From contig NZ_CP023695.1 in the NCBI RefSeq assembly GCF_008704395.1, positions 992,001 through 1,056,000 on the forward strand: a stretch of DNA of 64,000 nt. Reading direction: 5' to 3'. Position numbers and translations under genes: made by a program. Shown one piece after another: positions 7,389-14,978 of the stretch. Position 1 is the first letter of the stretch; every line of letters starts with the position of its first letter. The notes under the pieces were generated by a model. That model saw only the letters and a program-made list of their open reading frames with translations, was not told the DNA's origin and did no database searches. The DNA comes from Streptomyces alboniger (GTDB lineage: Bacteria; Actinomycetota; Actinomycetes; Streptomycetales; Streptomycetaceae).

Positions 7389-8467
7389 ACGCGATGAACG
7401 CCGTGGGCGGCGTGGGTGGCGTGGGTGGCGTGGGTGCCATGAACGCCTTGGTGACCCCCACCACACTGCACGTTCCCATCGATCACCACAGCGCCGTGCA
7501 GACCGCGGCGAACCGCGCCCGCGCCCTCGCCCACACCTGCCGTATGCCGGGAGCGCTGCCGGACCAGGCGGCCGTGCTGGCCAGTGAACTCGCCAGCAAC
7601 ATCAGCAAGCACGCCAGCAACGGAGCGCTCTTCCTCCAGCCTTCGCCCCTGAGCGGGCGCTCCCCGCTGGACACCGCGCTGGACATCGTCGCCGTGGACA
7701 ACGGCCCCGGCATCCCCGACATCGGCCTCAGCCTCACCGACGGCTACAGCACCACCAAGACCATGGGCGCGGGTCTTGGCGCGGTGCGGCGCATCGCCAC
7801 GGACTTCGCCCTGCGCTCCGCGGCCGGTGGCGGCACCCTCGCCCACGCGCGGCTCGCGGTCCCGCAGGGGCGGCGGCCAGGAGCCGACATCGGCGCCCTG
7901 TGCCTGCCGGCCGCCGGGGAGCAGATCTGCGGGGACGGATACGCGGTCGTCGAGGGCGACGGGAACTGGACGGGCCTGGTCATCGACGGGCTCGGCCACG
8001 GCCCCGAAGCGGCGGCGGCCAGTCAGCGGGCCGTGCGCACCTTCCTGTCCTGCGCGGACGCCCCGCTGCCCGAGGTGCTCAGCGCCCTGCACAGCGCCCT
8101 GCGGCACACGCGCGGCGCCGCCGCGGCGGCGGTCAGGGTGGGTTCCGGTCGCGCCGAGTACTGCGGGGTGGGCAACATCCGCGCGGCGGCCGTGTCCGTA
8201 CACGGCGTCCACCGGCAGCTCACCGGGCACGCGGGCATCGTCGGCTACAACCTGCCCACGCCGCGGAGCCGGGTTTTCGACCTGCCCGACCGTACGGCCG
8301 TGGTCCTGTACACCGACGGGATCGACCACCGATGGACGCAGGATCCGCCCCCCGGCCGACTGAGCCTGCCGCCGGCCCTGCTCGCGGCTTCCCTGGCCCA
8401 CACCCACCGGCGTCACCGCGACGACGCCACCGTCCTCGCCCTCGGCAGCCCTCTGGGGATCGGATGA
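7385..8467 (+). CDS. HATPase-PP2C fusion (RsbT-like plus RsbX-like)
   Basis: A 360-residue two-domain protein. Residues about 20-165 form a GHKL ATPase with an N box (LASELASNISKHASN), DNGPGIPD and a lid (TMGAGLGAVRRI). Residues about 175-355 form a small SpoIIE-type PP2C domain (ICGDGYAV, VIDGLGHGPEAA, LYTDGIDH, DDATVLAL) with its metal Asp residues intact. In Bacillus a separate RsbX removes phosphate from RsbR and RsbS; here kinase-like and phosphatase-like parts share one chain. The GTG overlaps the rsbT stop. The first 20 residues include a Gly-Gly-Val repeat encoded by a short tandem repeat. Confidence 0.85.
   Translation: MNAMNAVGGVGGVGGVGAMNALVTPTTLHVPIDHHSAVQTAANRARALAHTCRMPGALPDQAAVLASELASNISKHASNGALFLQPSPLSGRSPLDTALDIVAVDNGPGIPDIGLSLTDGYSTTKTMGAGLGAVRRIATDFALRSAAGGGTLAHARLAVPQGRRPGADIGALCLPAAGEQICGDGYAVVEGDGNWTGLVIDGLGHGPEAAAASQRAVRTFLSCADAPLPEVLSALHSALRHTRGAAAAAVRVGSGRAEYCGVGNIRAAAVSVHGVHRQLTGHAGIVGYNLPTPRSRVFDLPDRTAVVLYTDGIDHRWTQDPPPGRLSLPPALLAASLAHTHRRHRDDATVLALGSPLGIG
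7402..7440 (+). repeat. 9-base tandem repeat in the HATPase-PP2C gene
   Basis: About four copies of a GTGGGTGGC-type unit encode Gly-Gly-Val repeats near the N-terminus. Changes in copy number would keep the reading frame. Confidence 0.7.
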
Positions 8468-9750
8468 CCACCGCCACCTTCCGCACACCCGCCGCCCTGC
8501 GCCGCACCGTACGCGGCATCGCCCTCACCTACCGGCTGCCCGCCGAGGACAGGGCCCGGATCGTGCTGTCCCTCAGCGAGACGGCCGCCACCGCGCTGAA
8601 CGCCGGACGGCCGGTCACGCTGACCGCCACCGACGACGCGGGCGACGACGGAGCCGGCCGGCTGACCCTCGCGCTGGGCCTGCCCCGCCGTGAGGACGTC
8701 CAGGTGATGACCGATCAGCTTCCGCTGCCCGGCGAGGCGACCGCCGACGGCACGGTGGTGTGGCGGGTCCCCCTGCCCCAGGTCACGGCCCCGGCGGCCG
8801 CGCCGGTCACCGCCGTACTGCCGTGTCCTGCCGCGGCGCCCGTGGGCGCCGCCGCTCGCCGCAACGGCGACGCCGACCTCGCGCTGCTGGAGGAGGAACT
8901 GCGCGCCGCGCTCGCTCGCGCCGATCTCCTCGCCGACGAGCACCGCAAGCTCAAGCACGAACTGGCCGAGACCAACAGCGGGGTGCTCGCCCTCTACGTA
9001 CAACTGGAGGAGCGGGACGAGGAGCTGCGCAAGGCGCACGGGCGGACCCTGCGCGCCCTGGAGGACGCGCTGCGGCCGCGTCCGCTGCACGTCGACGGCC
9101 TCGACCTCGCCGTCCACTACGCTCCCGCGAGCGACGACACCCCCACCGGCGGCGACCTCTACGACTGGTTCACCCTCCCGGACGGGACGGTGCACATCAC
9201 CATCGTCGACGCCCTCGGCCACGGCATCACGAGCACGCGCACCGCGCTGACCGTCACCCACGCCGTGCGCACGCTCGCGCTCGAAGGCCACCCGCTGGAG
9301 AGCATCGTGGCGCGCACGGACGACATCCTGGCCCCCTTCGACCAGAACGTGATGGCCACGCTGCTGCTCGCCCACCTCGACCCCGCGAGCGGGCGGCTCT
9401 CGCTGGCCAACGGAAGCCATCCGCCGGCCCTGCTGATGCGCGCCGACGGGGAGGCCGACTTCCTCGAAGTCCGCGGCCGGGGCGTCGGCTTCCCCCTGCC
9501 GGGGAGCGAGCGGATCCTCACCACCACGCTCCGCCCCGACGACCTGCTGATCCTGTACACCGACGGCCTCACCGAGAGCCGCAGGGACCCGCGCGAAGGC
9601 GAGCGGCGCCTGGTGTCGACCGCCCGCCGTTACCGCGCGCGGCCCACGCAGGACGTCCCGGGCTCCATAGCGCGCGACATGCTGACCGACGTCCTCCACG
9701 AGGACGACACACTCGCCATGGCCGTCCGCTTCCGCTCCCCCACCGGCTGA
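8464..9750 (+). CDS. RsbU-like PP2C phosphatase with degenerate HATPase and coiled coil
   Basis: A 428-residue protein. Residues 1-100 resemble a GHKL ATPase that has lost the N-box Asn/His (LSLSETAATALNAG). Residues about 135-195 are rich in Glu, Leu and Lys (LALLEEELRAALARADLLAD) and look like a coiled coil. The C-terminal half is a complete SpoIIE-type PP2C domain (GGDLYDWF, TIVDALGHGI, LYTDGLTESR, DDTLAMAV). It is the likely output phosphatase acting on a STAS anti-anti-sigma factor. The ATG overlaps the previous stop, so it ends the coupled operon. Confidence 0.87.
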   Translation: MTTATFRTPAALRRTVRGIALTYRLPAEDRARIVLSLSETAATALNAGRPVTLTATDDAGDDGAGRLTLALGLPRREDVQVMTDQLPLPGEATADGTVVWRVPLPQVTAPAAAPVTAVLPCPAAAPVGAAARRNGDADLALLEEELRAALARADLLADEHRKLKHELAETNSGVLALYVQLEERDEELRKAHGRTLRALEDALRPRPLHVDGLDLAVHYAPASDDTPTGGDLYDWFTLPDGTVHITIVDALGHGITSTRTALTVTHAVRTLALEGHPLESIVARTDDILAPFDQNVMATLLLAHLDPASGRLSLANGSHPPALLMRADGEADFLEVRGRGVGFPLPGSERILTTTLRPDDLLILYTDGLTESRRDPREGERRLVSTARRYRARPTQDVPGSIARDMLTDVLHEDDTLAMAVRFRSPTG

Positions 9751-9760
9751 CGGCGTCCGG

Positions 9761-10303
9761 CTATCCCCTGCGCCGCAAGCGCGCCGAGAGGTGGTGCCGC
9801 AGCGACTGGCCGACGGCCGCGAGGTCGTGGGTGAAGGTGAGGGCGCCGGGGTCGGTCAGGGTGTAGCGGCGGCGGGTGGCGTCGACCTTCTTGGCAGTGG
9901 GCGTCAGGGCCACCTCGTGAGTGGCGAGGTCCACCGTGTCGCCGGCCGCGTGGCCGACCGCGATCTCAGCGATGCCGGTGGGCTGGGTGATCAGCGCCTC
10001 GACCCGGCCGTCGGGCTGGAGCCGCCACCAGCCGCTCTCCCTGGCCGAGGGGCGCAGGGGCCGGTCGTCGGCGTCCAGGAGCCAGGCGCGTGCCTCGTAG
10101 TGGAGGAAGGGGCGGCCGTCGTGGCTGAAGGTGACCTCCTGCGCGTAGGCGAAGTCCCCGTCGAGCGTCGGGTAGCCGCCGCTGCCCCGGCCGTGCCAGG
10201 TGCCCAGGAGGCCGAGCACCGGCGTGAGCAGCGGGTGCGGGGCCGGTGTCTCGTCGGGGCCGTGGGCGTCGGGGTACGGGTGCTGCGGTGCGGGGTCGAA
10301 CAC
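9761..10303 (-). CDS. nitrobindin-like heme-binding beta-barrel protein
   Basis: A 180-residue protein of the nitrobindin/THAP4-C (formerly DUF1794, FABP-like) family. The family N-terminal signature is clear ([15 protein letters not shown], about residues 32-46), followed by [22 protein letters not shown]. The C-terminal [11 protein letters not shown] contains the His expected to bind heme. Family members bind ferric heme and isomerise peroxynitrite to nitrate. The GTG at 10303 has AGGAG upstream. It is convergent with the stressosome operon. Confidence 0.85.
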   Translation of the reverse strand: MFDPAPQHPYPDAHGPDETPAPHPLLTPVLGLLGTWHGRGSGGYPTLDGDFAYAQEVTFSHDGRPFLHYEARAWLLDADDRPLRPSARESGWWRLQPDGRVEALITQPTGIAEIAVGHAAGDTVDLATHEVALTPTAKKVDATRRRYTLTDPGALTFTHDLAAVGQSLRHHLSARLRRRG

Positions 10304-10401
10304 GGTTTCGGGCTCCTGGGGGTTGGGGGCGGCCGTCGGCGGTGACGGTGGCAGCCTAGGGCGTGTCCGGGACGGTGGGCCGCAGGAGTGACAAGGAGCG
10401 C

Positions 10402-10424
10402 GCTAACCGGCGGTTACGGGGTAC
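10402..10424 (+). promoter_or_regulatory. possible SigB-type promoter before the hemerythrin gene
   Basis: GGGTAC at 10419-10424 matches the -10 box used by SigB-class sigma factors. A weak -35-like GCTAA lies at 10402-10406, 12 bases upstream. The ATG of the hemerythrin gene follows 44 bases later. Confidence 0.4.
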
Positions 10425-10468
10425 TCATCGCAGCGAGCCCCACCCACCGGCCGAGAAGGAGCACTGGC

Positions 10469-10969
10469 ATGGCGAGCAAGGACACGGCGAAGGACGTCGT
10501 CGAGCTGATCCTCGACGACCACCGGCGTATGGAGGACCTCTTCCGCGAGATGCGCAGCGTGGAGGGCGAGCGGGCCGCGGCCCTGCGGGAGTTCGCGGAC
10601 CTGCTCATCGCACACGCGCTCGCCGAGGAGGCCGAGGTCTACCCCGCGCTCAAGCGCTACCGGGACATCGAGAACGACGAAGTCGAACACGGTGTCGAGG
10701 AGCACGAAGAGGGCAACAAGGCGCTCCTCGCTCTCCTGGAGGTCGACGAGATCGGCTCCGACGACTGGGACGAGAAGCTGGAGGAGCTGGTCGAGGCGGT
10801 GACCCACCACGCCGACGAGGAGGAGCGGACGATCCTCAACGGCGCTCGCGAGAACGTCGCGATGGAACGCCGCGAGGAGCTGGGCGCCGCCTTCACCGAG
10901 GAGCGCGCCAGGCAGCTCAAGGCGGAGTGCGGAAGCGTCGAGAACGTCCGTCGCATCGTGAAGTCCTGA
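10469..10969 (+). CDS. hemerythrin (HHE) domain protein
   Basis: A 166-residue, strongly acidic four-helix protein. His and Glu residues sit in the hemerythrin pattern: DDHRRMEDLF near residue 18, LIAHALAEEAEVYP near 50, EEHEEGNK near 80 and VTHHADEEERTI near 112. Such domains bind a di-iron centre and handle oxygen, peroxide or nitric oxide. I chose the ATG at 10469, which has GAGAAGGAG upstream, over the longer frame. A SigB-like -10 box precedes it, so it may be a target of the nearby stress sigma factor. Confidence 0.88.
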   Translation: MASKDTAKDVVELILDDHRRMEDLFREMRSVEGERAAALREFADLLIAHALAEEAEVYPALKRYRDIENDEVEHGVEEHEEGNKALLALLEVDEIGSDDWDEKLEELVEAVTHHADEEERTILNGARENVAMERREELGAAFTEERARQLKAECGSVENVRRIVKS

Positions 10970-10983
10970 GCGGCCCGCCCCGA

Positions 10984-11379
10984 TCAGTCCTGGGTGGGCG
11001 GCCAGACCGGGCGGTGCGGTTCCGGCAGTTCGGCCAGGGCGTGGGCGACGGTCCTGTGGCTGGGGAGCAGTTCGTCGCTGCGGGTCTGCGCCAGCAGCTC
11101 CGTCAGCCGGCGGCCCGCCCCCGCCAGGAGGAGCCTGCCCTCACGGCGGTCCAGCAGCCACCGCATGGCCAGCAGACAGTTGAGCCCGCGCGAGTCGCAG
11201 AAGGTCAGGGCGGTGGCGTCCAGAACCAGGTGCCGGTGGCCCGAGTCGACGTACGCGCCGAGCGTACCCAGGAAGTGCGCCTCGCCGCTCTGGTCCAGCT
11301 CGCCGGTGACACGCAGCACCGCGCACGCGTCACAGCTCGCCAGCTCGGTGATGGCCAGACGACGGATCTGCGTGGACAT
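10984..11379 (-). CDS. STAS domain anti-anti-sigma factor
   Basis: A 131-residue STAS protein. The phosphorylation site region reads ALTFCDSRGLNCLLAMR, with Ser in the place phosphorylated by RsbW-type kinases. It could be the substrate of the RsbU-like phosphatases and the partner of the RsbW-like protein in this island. The ATG at 11379 has GGAGG five bases before it and is preferred to the ATG at 11391. It is convergent with the hemerythrin gene. Confidence 0.9.
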   Translation of the reverse strand: MSTQIRRLAITELASCDACAVLRVTGELDQSGEAHFLGTLGAYVDSGHRHLVLDATALTFCDSRGLNCLLAMRWLLDRREGRLLLAGAGRRLTELLAQTRSDELLPSHRTVAHALAELPEPHRPVWPPTQD

Positions 11380-11680
11380 CGGCGCCTCCATCTCTACGCG
11401 GCGCCACCCTACGCCCGCGACGCTCGGTGATCGGCACTCTTATGGGGGAGTGTGCCCCGCATCTCGCCGGGCATCCGACGCGGGCGGCCGACCGTCGCGG
11501 GCGCCGAGGCCCTTGGCGGGGAGCGGACACTCCCGGAGATACTCCTGGAGATGCTCCTGGAGACAGCGGTGCCCAACTGCCCTGACATAGAGGTGTTTTC
11601 GGTGGTTCGGGCCGGGCCCGCGGCTACCCTTGTCGGGTCACCACCCCGCAGGCGGGGGCGGCTCGGCAGAGGGAGGGTGC
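11380..11680. other. gap before the NACHT gene
   Basis: About 300 bases with no convincing gene. It contains an imperfect 3 x 12 base tandem repeat (11530-11565, CTCCTGGAGATG-like units) and a TACCCT -10-like box at 11625-11630 that could start the NACHT transcript. Confidence 0.4.
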
Positions 11681-14600
11681 GTGGATGGGGGCACTGTAGG
11701 GCTGCGTATCGCGTCGGCGGTGATCGCGCCGCTGCTCAAGCGGTTGCTGCTGCCTCCCGCCAAGGCGCCGGGCGCACAGTTCCAGGACCGGCCGATCCCG
11801 GTCCGGCGCCTCATGGCCTTCTCCCGCGAGCACCGCACCCTCACCGAGGACGACCTGCACCGGATCGCCCGCGAACTGGTGCGGCGCGCGGTGCGGGCGG
11901 CGGGTCCCTACGACCCGCCGGTCGGCGCCGACGAGAAGGACGCGGTGGGGCTGGCGCTGACCCGGACCCTGCACGCGCTCGGCGACCTCGACATGGACGA
12001 CGTCCAGGCGTTCGCGCTGGGTCCCGAGCAGCTGGCCGCCGAGCTGTCGAGGCGGGCGGGGCCCGAGACCCGCAGGCTCCTCAGCGACGACGCCGCCCGC
12101 TTCCACGACCGGCTCCTGGAGACGGCCTGTGTGCACGTGGTGCGGTTCTTCAGCGAGCAGCCGGGGTTCGCGGCCCGCACGCAGATCGAGCAGAGCCGCG
12201 AGGTCCGTGAGCAGAGCGAGCGGCTCGACCGGATCCTGGAGCGCCTTCCCGACATCTCCGCGCAGGACGCCCGGTTCGAGGAGGAGTACGCGCGCTACGT
12301 CGTCCGGAGCCACGGCAGGCTCACCATCCACGGCGTCGACCTGCGGGAGCCCGCGGGCCAGGAATGGCCCCTTGAGGCGGCCTACTTGAGCCTGGAGGCC
12401 ACCCCCTACCGCAGCGGCCCGTCGGAGGCCGCCCCGCTGGCGGACGGCGAGTCGCCCGAGCGTGCGGCGGCGCCGGTGGAGACCACCCTCGCCACCCACG
12501 ACCGAGTCCTGCTGCGCGGCGTGGCGGGCACCGGCAAGACGACGCTCGTGCAGTGGCTGGCCCTGACCACGGCACGGCAGGACCGGGTGCCCGGCTCGCT
12601 CTCCCAGCTCCTGGGCCGCGTGCCCTTCGTACTGCCGCTGCGCGCCCTGGCCCGCAAGGGCGCCGAGCTGCCGATGCCCCAGGACTTCCTGCGCTGGATC
12701 GACTGCCCGCTGCTGGGCACCGACCCCGAGGGGTGGGCCACGCGCGTGTTGCAGAACGGCCGCGCGGTGATGCTGATCGACGGGGCTGACGAGATCCCGA
12801 AGGGTGAGCGCGGCCGCGTCAAGACGTGGCTCAAGAAGCTCCTCGCCGTCTTCCCCGGCAACCTGTGGCTGCTCACCTCGCGTCCCTCCGCCCTGGAGCA
12901 GGGCTGGCTCGGCCAGGAGGGCTTCCACGAGTTCGTGCTCAGCGAGATGCGGCCCGCCGACATGCGGCGTTTCATCGAACGCTGGCACTCGGCGGCGGGG
13001 GCGCCCGCCCGGCTCGGCGAGTCGTTGACGCTCGCGCTGCGCAGCAGGCCGGAGCTGAGCCGCCTCGCGACCAATCCGCTGATGTGCGGGCTGATCTGCG
13101 CCCTGCACCGGGAGCGCCGCGGTTTCCTGCCGCGCGGGCGCGCCTCGCTCTACGAGGCCGCGCTCGCCATGCTCCTGGAGCGGCGCGACGTGGAGCGCGA
13201 GGTGTACGGCGGCGGCAACGGCACCCCGCAGCTCGACCAGAGGTCCGCCACCGAGCCCCTGCGGCGCCTCGCGTACTGGCTGATCCGCAACGAACGGACC
13301 CAGCTGGACCGCGCGGACGCCGTGGACGTCGTACGCCGTCTGATGCCGTCGGTGGAACGCCTCGCGGAGATCGGAGAGGCGGAGGACGTCCTCCAGCTCC
13401 TCCTGGAGCGCTCGGGACTGCTGCGCGAGCCCGCCCAGGGCGCCGTCGACTTCATCCACCGCACCTTCCAGGACTTCCTCGGCGCCCAGGCGGTGCTCGA
13501 GGAGCGGGACATGGGCATGCTGGTGAACAACGCCCACCTGGAGCAGTGGGAGGACGTGGTGCAGATGGTCGTCGCCCAGGCCCGCCATCACGAGCGGGGC
13601 GAACTGCTCACCCGGCTGCGCGAGCGCGGCGAGCGCGAGAGGGACCCCGGCGTCCAGGCGCGGCTGCGGCTGCTCGCGCTCGCCTCCCTGGAGCAGGCCA
13701 CCAGCGTCGCCCCGGCGGTGCGCGAGGCCATCGAGGACCAGGCGGCGCGCATGGTGCCGCCGCGCAGTCTGCGCGAGGCGAGGTCCCTGGCACGGACGGG
13801 GCCGCTGCTGCTCGGCCTGCTGCCCGGCGCCGACGCCTTGACGGGCGACGAGGAACTGGCCACCGTCCACGCGATCTGCCAGATCGGCGGGGACGCCGCC
13901 ATCCCGCGCCTGCGACAGTTCCTGCACACCGGCCAGAGCGCCGTACGCGCCCAGCTGCTGCACCACTGGGACCGCTTCGACCCCGAGGTGTACGCGGAGG
14001 AGATCGTCCGGCCGCTCCTGGACATCGCGCCCGAGGAGATGGTCACCGTGCGCTCGCGCGCCGAGCTGGACGCGCTGCGCACGATGTCCGGCTACCAACG
14101 CGTCAGCCTGCGGGGCGACTTCACGCCCGACGACGTCCGTTCGGCGTTCGACGCACGCCATCTGCGGGAGCTTCGGCTGCGCGACATCCTGTCGCTGGAC
14201 TCCCTGGAGGTGCTGTCCGGCTACACCGAGCTGGAGTCGCTCGGGCTGCGCGGCTGCCGCAACCTCCAGGATCCGCTGCCGCTCACCCGGCTCCCGCGGC
14301 TGCGGCGGCTCGCGCTGCGGGACCTGCCCCGCTTCGAGCCGCTGCACGAGCTGGCCGGCTGCGCGCGGCTCGACACACTCCTGATCGGCGCGGACGTTCC
14401 CTGGCGCGGCCTCACCGACCTGCCCTGCCCCGAGCGGCTCCAGGTCCTCTCGCTGCCGCCGACCGCCACCCGCCTCACGGACATCGCGGCCTGCGAACGC
14501 CTCGCCGAGCTGCACCTCCAGGAGGCGAGCGAGCGGCTGACGCCGGATTCCTGGGGAGCGGAACTGGGCAAGCTCACCGGACTGCGTACGCTCACGCTGA

Positions 14601-14887
14601 CCTCGGCGCAGCTGAGCATGCTGCTGTTCGCGCCGCGTACGCAGCTTCCCCATGTCACCCGGCTGAGCGTGCACGCCGGGGCGGGCGCCGCCGTGCCACT
14701 GCGCCGGATCGCCCTGCGCCTGCCCGGGCTTGAGGAGATCCAGCTCCTGGAGGCGGCCGAGGTCGACCTCGCCTCGCTCGGCTCGCTGCACCGGCTGCGC
14801 CGGGTGCGGCTGGCGTATCCCGGTGAGGTACGCGGTTCGGAGGCTCTCGCGGGCGACGTGGAGCTGTCCGTCTACCCGCAGCCTTGA
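11681..14887 (+). CDS. NACHT NTPase with N-terminal helical domain and LRR-like C-terminus
   Basis: A 1068-residue STAND protein with bacterial NLR layout. Residues 1-150 are helical. The NACHT core has Walker A GVAGTGKT (280-287) and Walker B MLIDGADE (364-371), then sensor segments (LLTSRPSALEQ, LATNPLMCGLIC, FIHRTFQDFLGA). Residues about 790-1066 contain irregular leucine-rich repeats (LRELRLRDILSLDSLEVL onward). Bacterial NACHT proteins are known to include antiphage defence factors; the closest type appears to be the Streptomyces group with a helical N-terminal domain. The GTG at 11681 is preceded by GGGAGGG. Two genes follow on the same strand, an ATPase and a membrane receptor. Confidence 0.9.
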   Translation: MDGGTVGLRIASAVIAPLLKRLLLPPAKAPGAQFQDRPIPVRRLMAFSREHRTLTEDDLHRIARELVRRAVRAAGPYDPPVGADEKDAVGLALTRTLHALGDLDMDDVQAFALGPEQLAAELSRRAGPETRRLLSDDAARFHDRLLETACVHVVRFFSEQPGFAARTQIEQSREVREQSERLDRILERLPDISAQDARFEEEYARYVVRSHGRLTIHGVDLREPAGQEWPLEAAYLSLEATPYRSGPSEAAPLADGESPERAAAPVETTLATHDRVLLRGVAGTGKTTLVQWLALTTARQDRVPGSLSQLLGRVPFVLPLRALARKGAELPMPQDFLRWIDCPLLGTDPEGWATRVLQNGRAVMLIDGADEIPKGERGRVKTWLKKLLAVFPGNLWLLTSRPSALEQGWLGQEGFHEFVLSEMRPADMRRFIERWHSAAGAPARLGESLTLALRSRPELSRLATNPLMCGLICALHRERRGFLPRGRASLYEAALAMLLERRDVEREVYGGGNGTPQLDQRSATEPLRRLAYWLIRNERTQLDRADAVDVVRRLMPSVERLAEIGEAEDVLQLLLERSGLLREPAQGAVDFIHRTFQDFLGAQAVLEERDMGMLVNNAHLEQWEDVVQMVVAQARHHERGELLTRLRERGERERDPGVQARLRLLALASLEQATSVAPAVREAIEDQAARMVPPRSLREARSLARTGPLLLGLLPGADALTGDEELATVHAICQIGGDAAIPRLRQFLHTGQSAVRAQLLHHWDRFDPEVYAEEIVRPLLDIAPEEMVTVRSRAELDALRTMSGYQRVSLRGDFTPDDVRSAFDARHLRELRLRDILSLDSLEVLSGYTELESLGLRGCRNLQDPLPLTRLPRLRRLALRDLPRFEPLHELAGCARLDTLLIGADVPWRGLTDLPCPERLQVLSLPPTATRLTDIAACERLAELHLQEASERLTPDSWGAELGKLTGLRTLTLTSAQLSMLLFAPRTQLPHVTRLSVHAGAGAAVPLRRIALRLPGLEEIQLLEAAEVDLASLGSLHRLRRVRLAYPGEVRGSEALAGDVELSVYPQP

Positions 14888-14939
14888 TATCTGACCGCGG
14901 ATATCCGCCCGCGGCCTTGATTCTGTCCGCGGCCTTGAT
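14878..14939 (+). repeat. GCGGCCTTGAT repeats at the NACHT stop codon
   Basis: The NACHT stop context (GCAGCCTTGAT, 14878-14888) recurs as GCGGCCTTGAT at 14911-14921 and 14929-14939, the last two 18 bases apart. The palindrome CGGATATCCG lies between the first two. Confidence 0.6.
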
Positions 14940-14978
14940 CGACGGACTGACACCGGCTGTGCGCAAAGGGTAAGTTCT

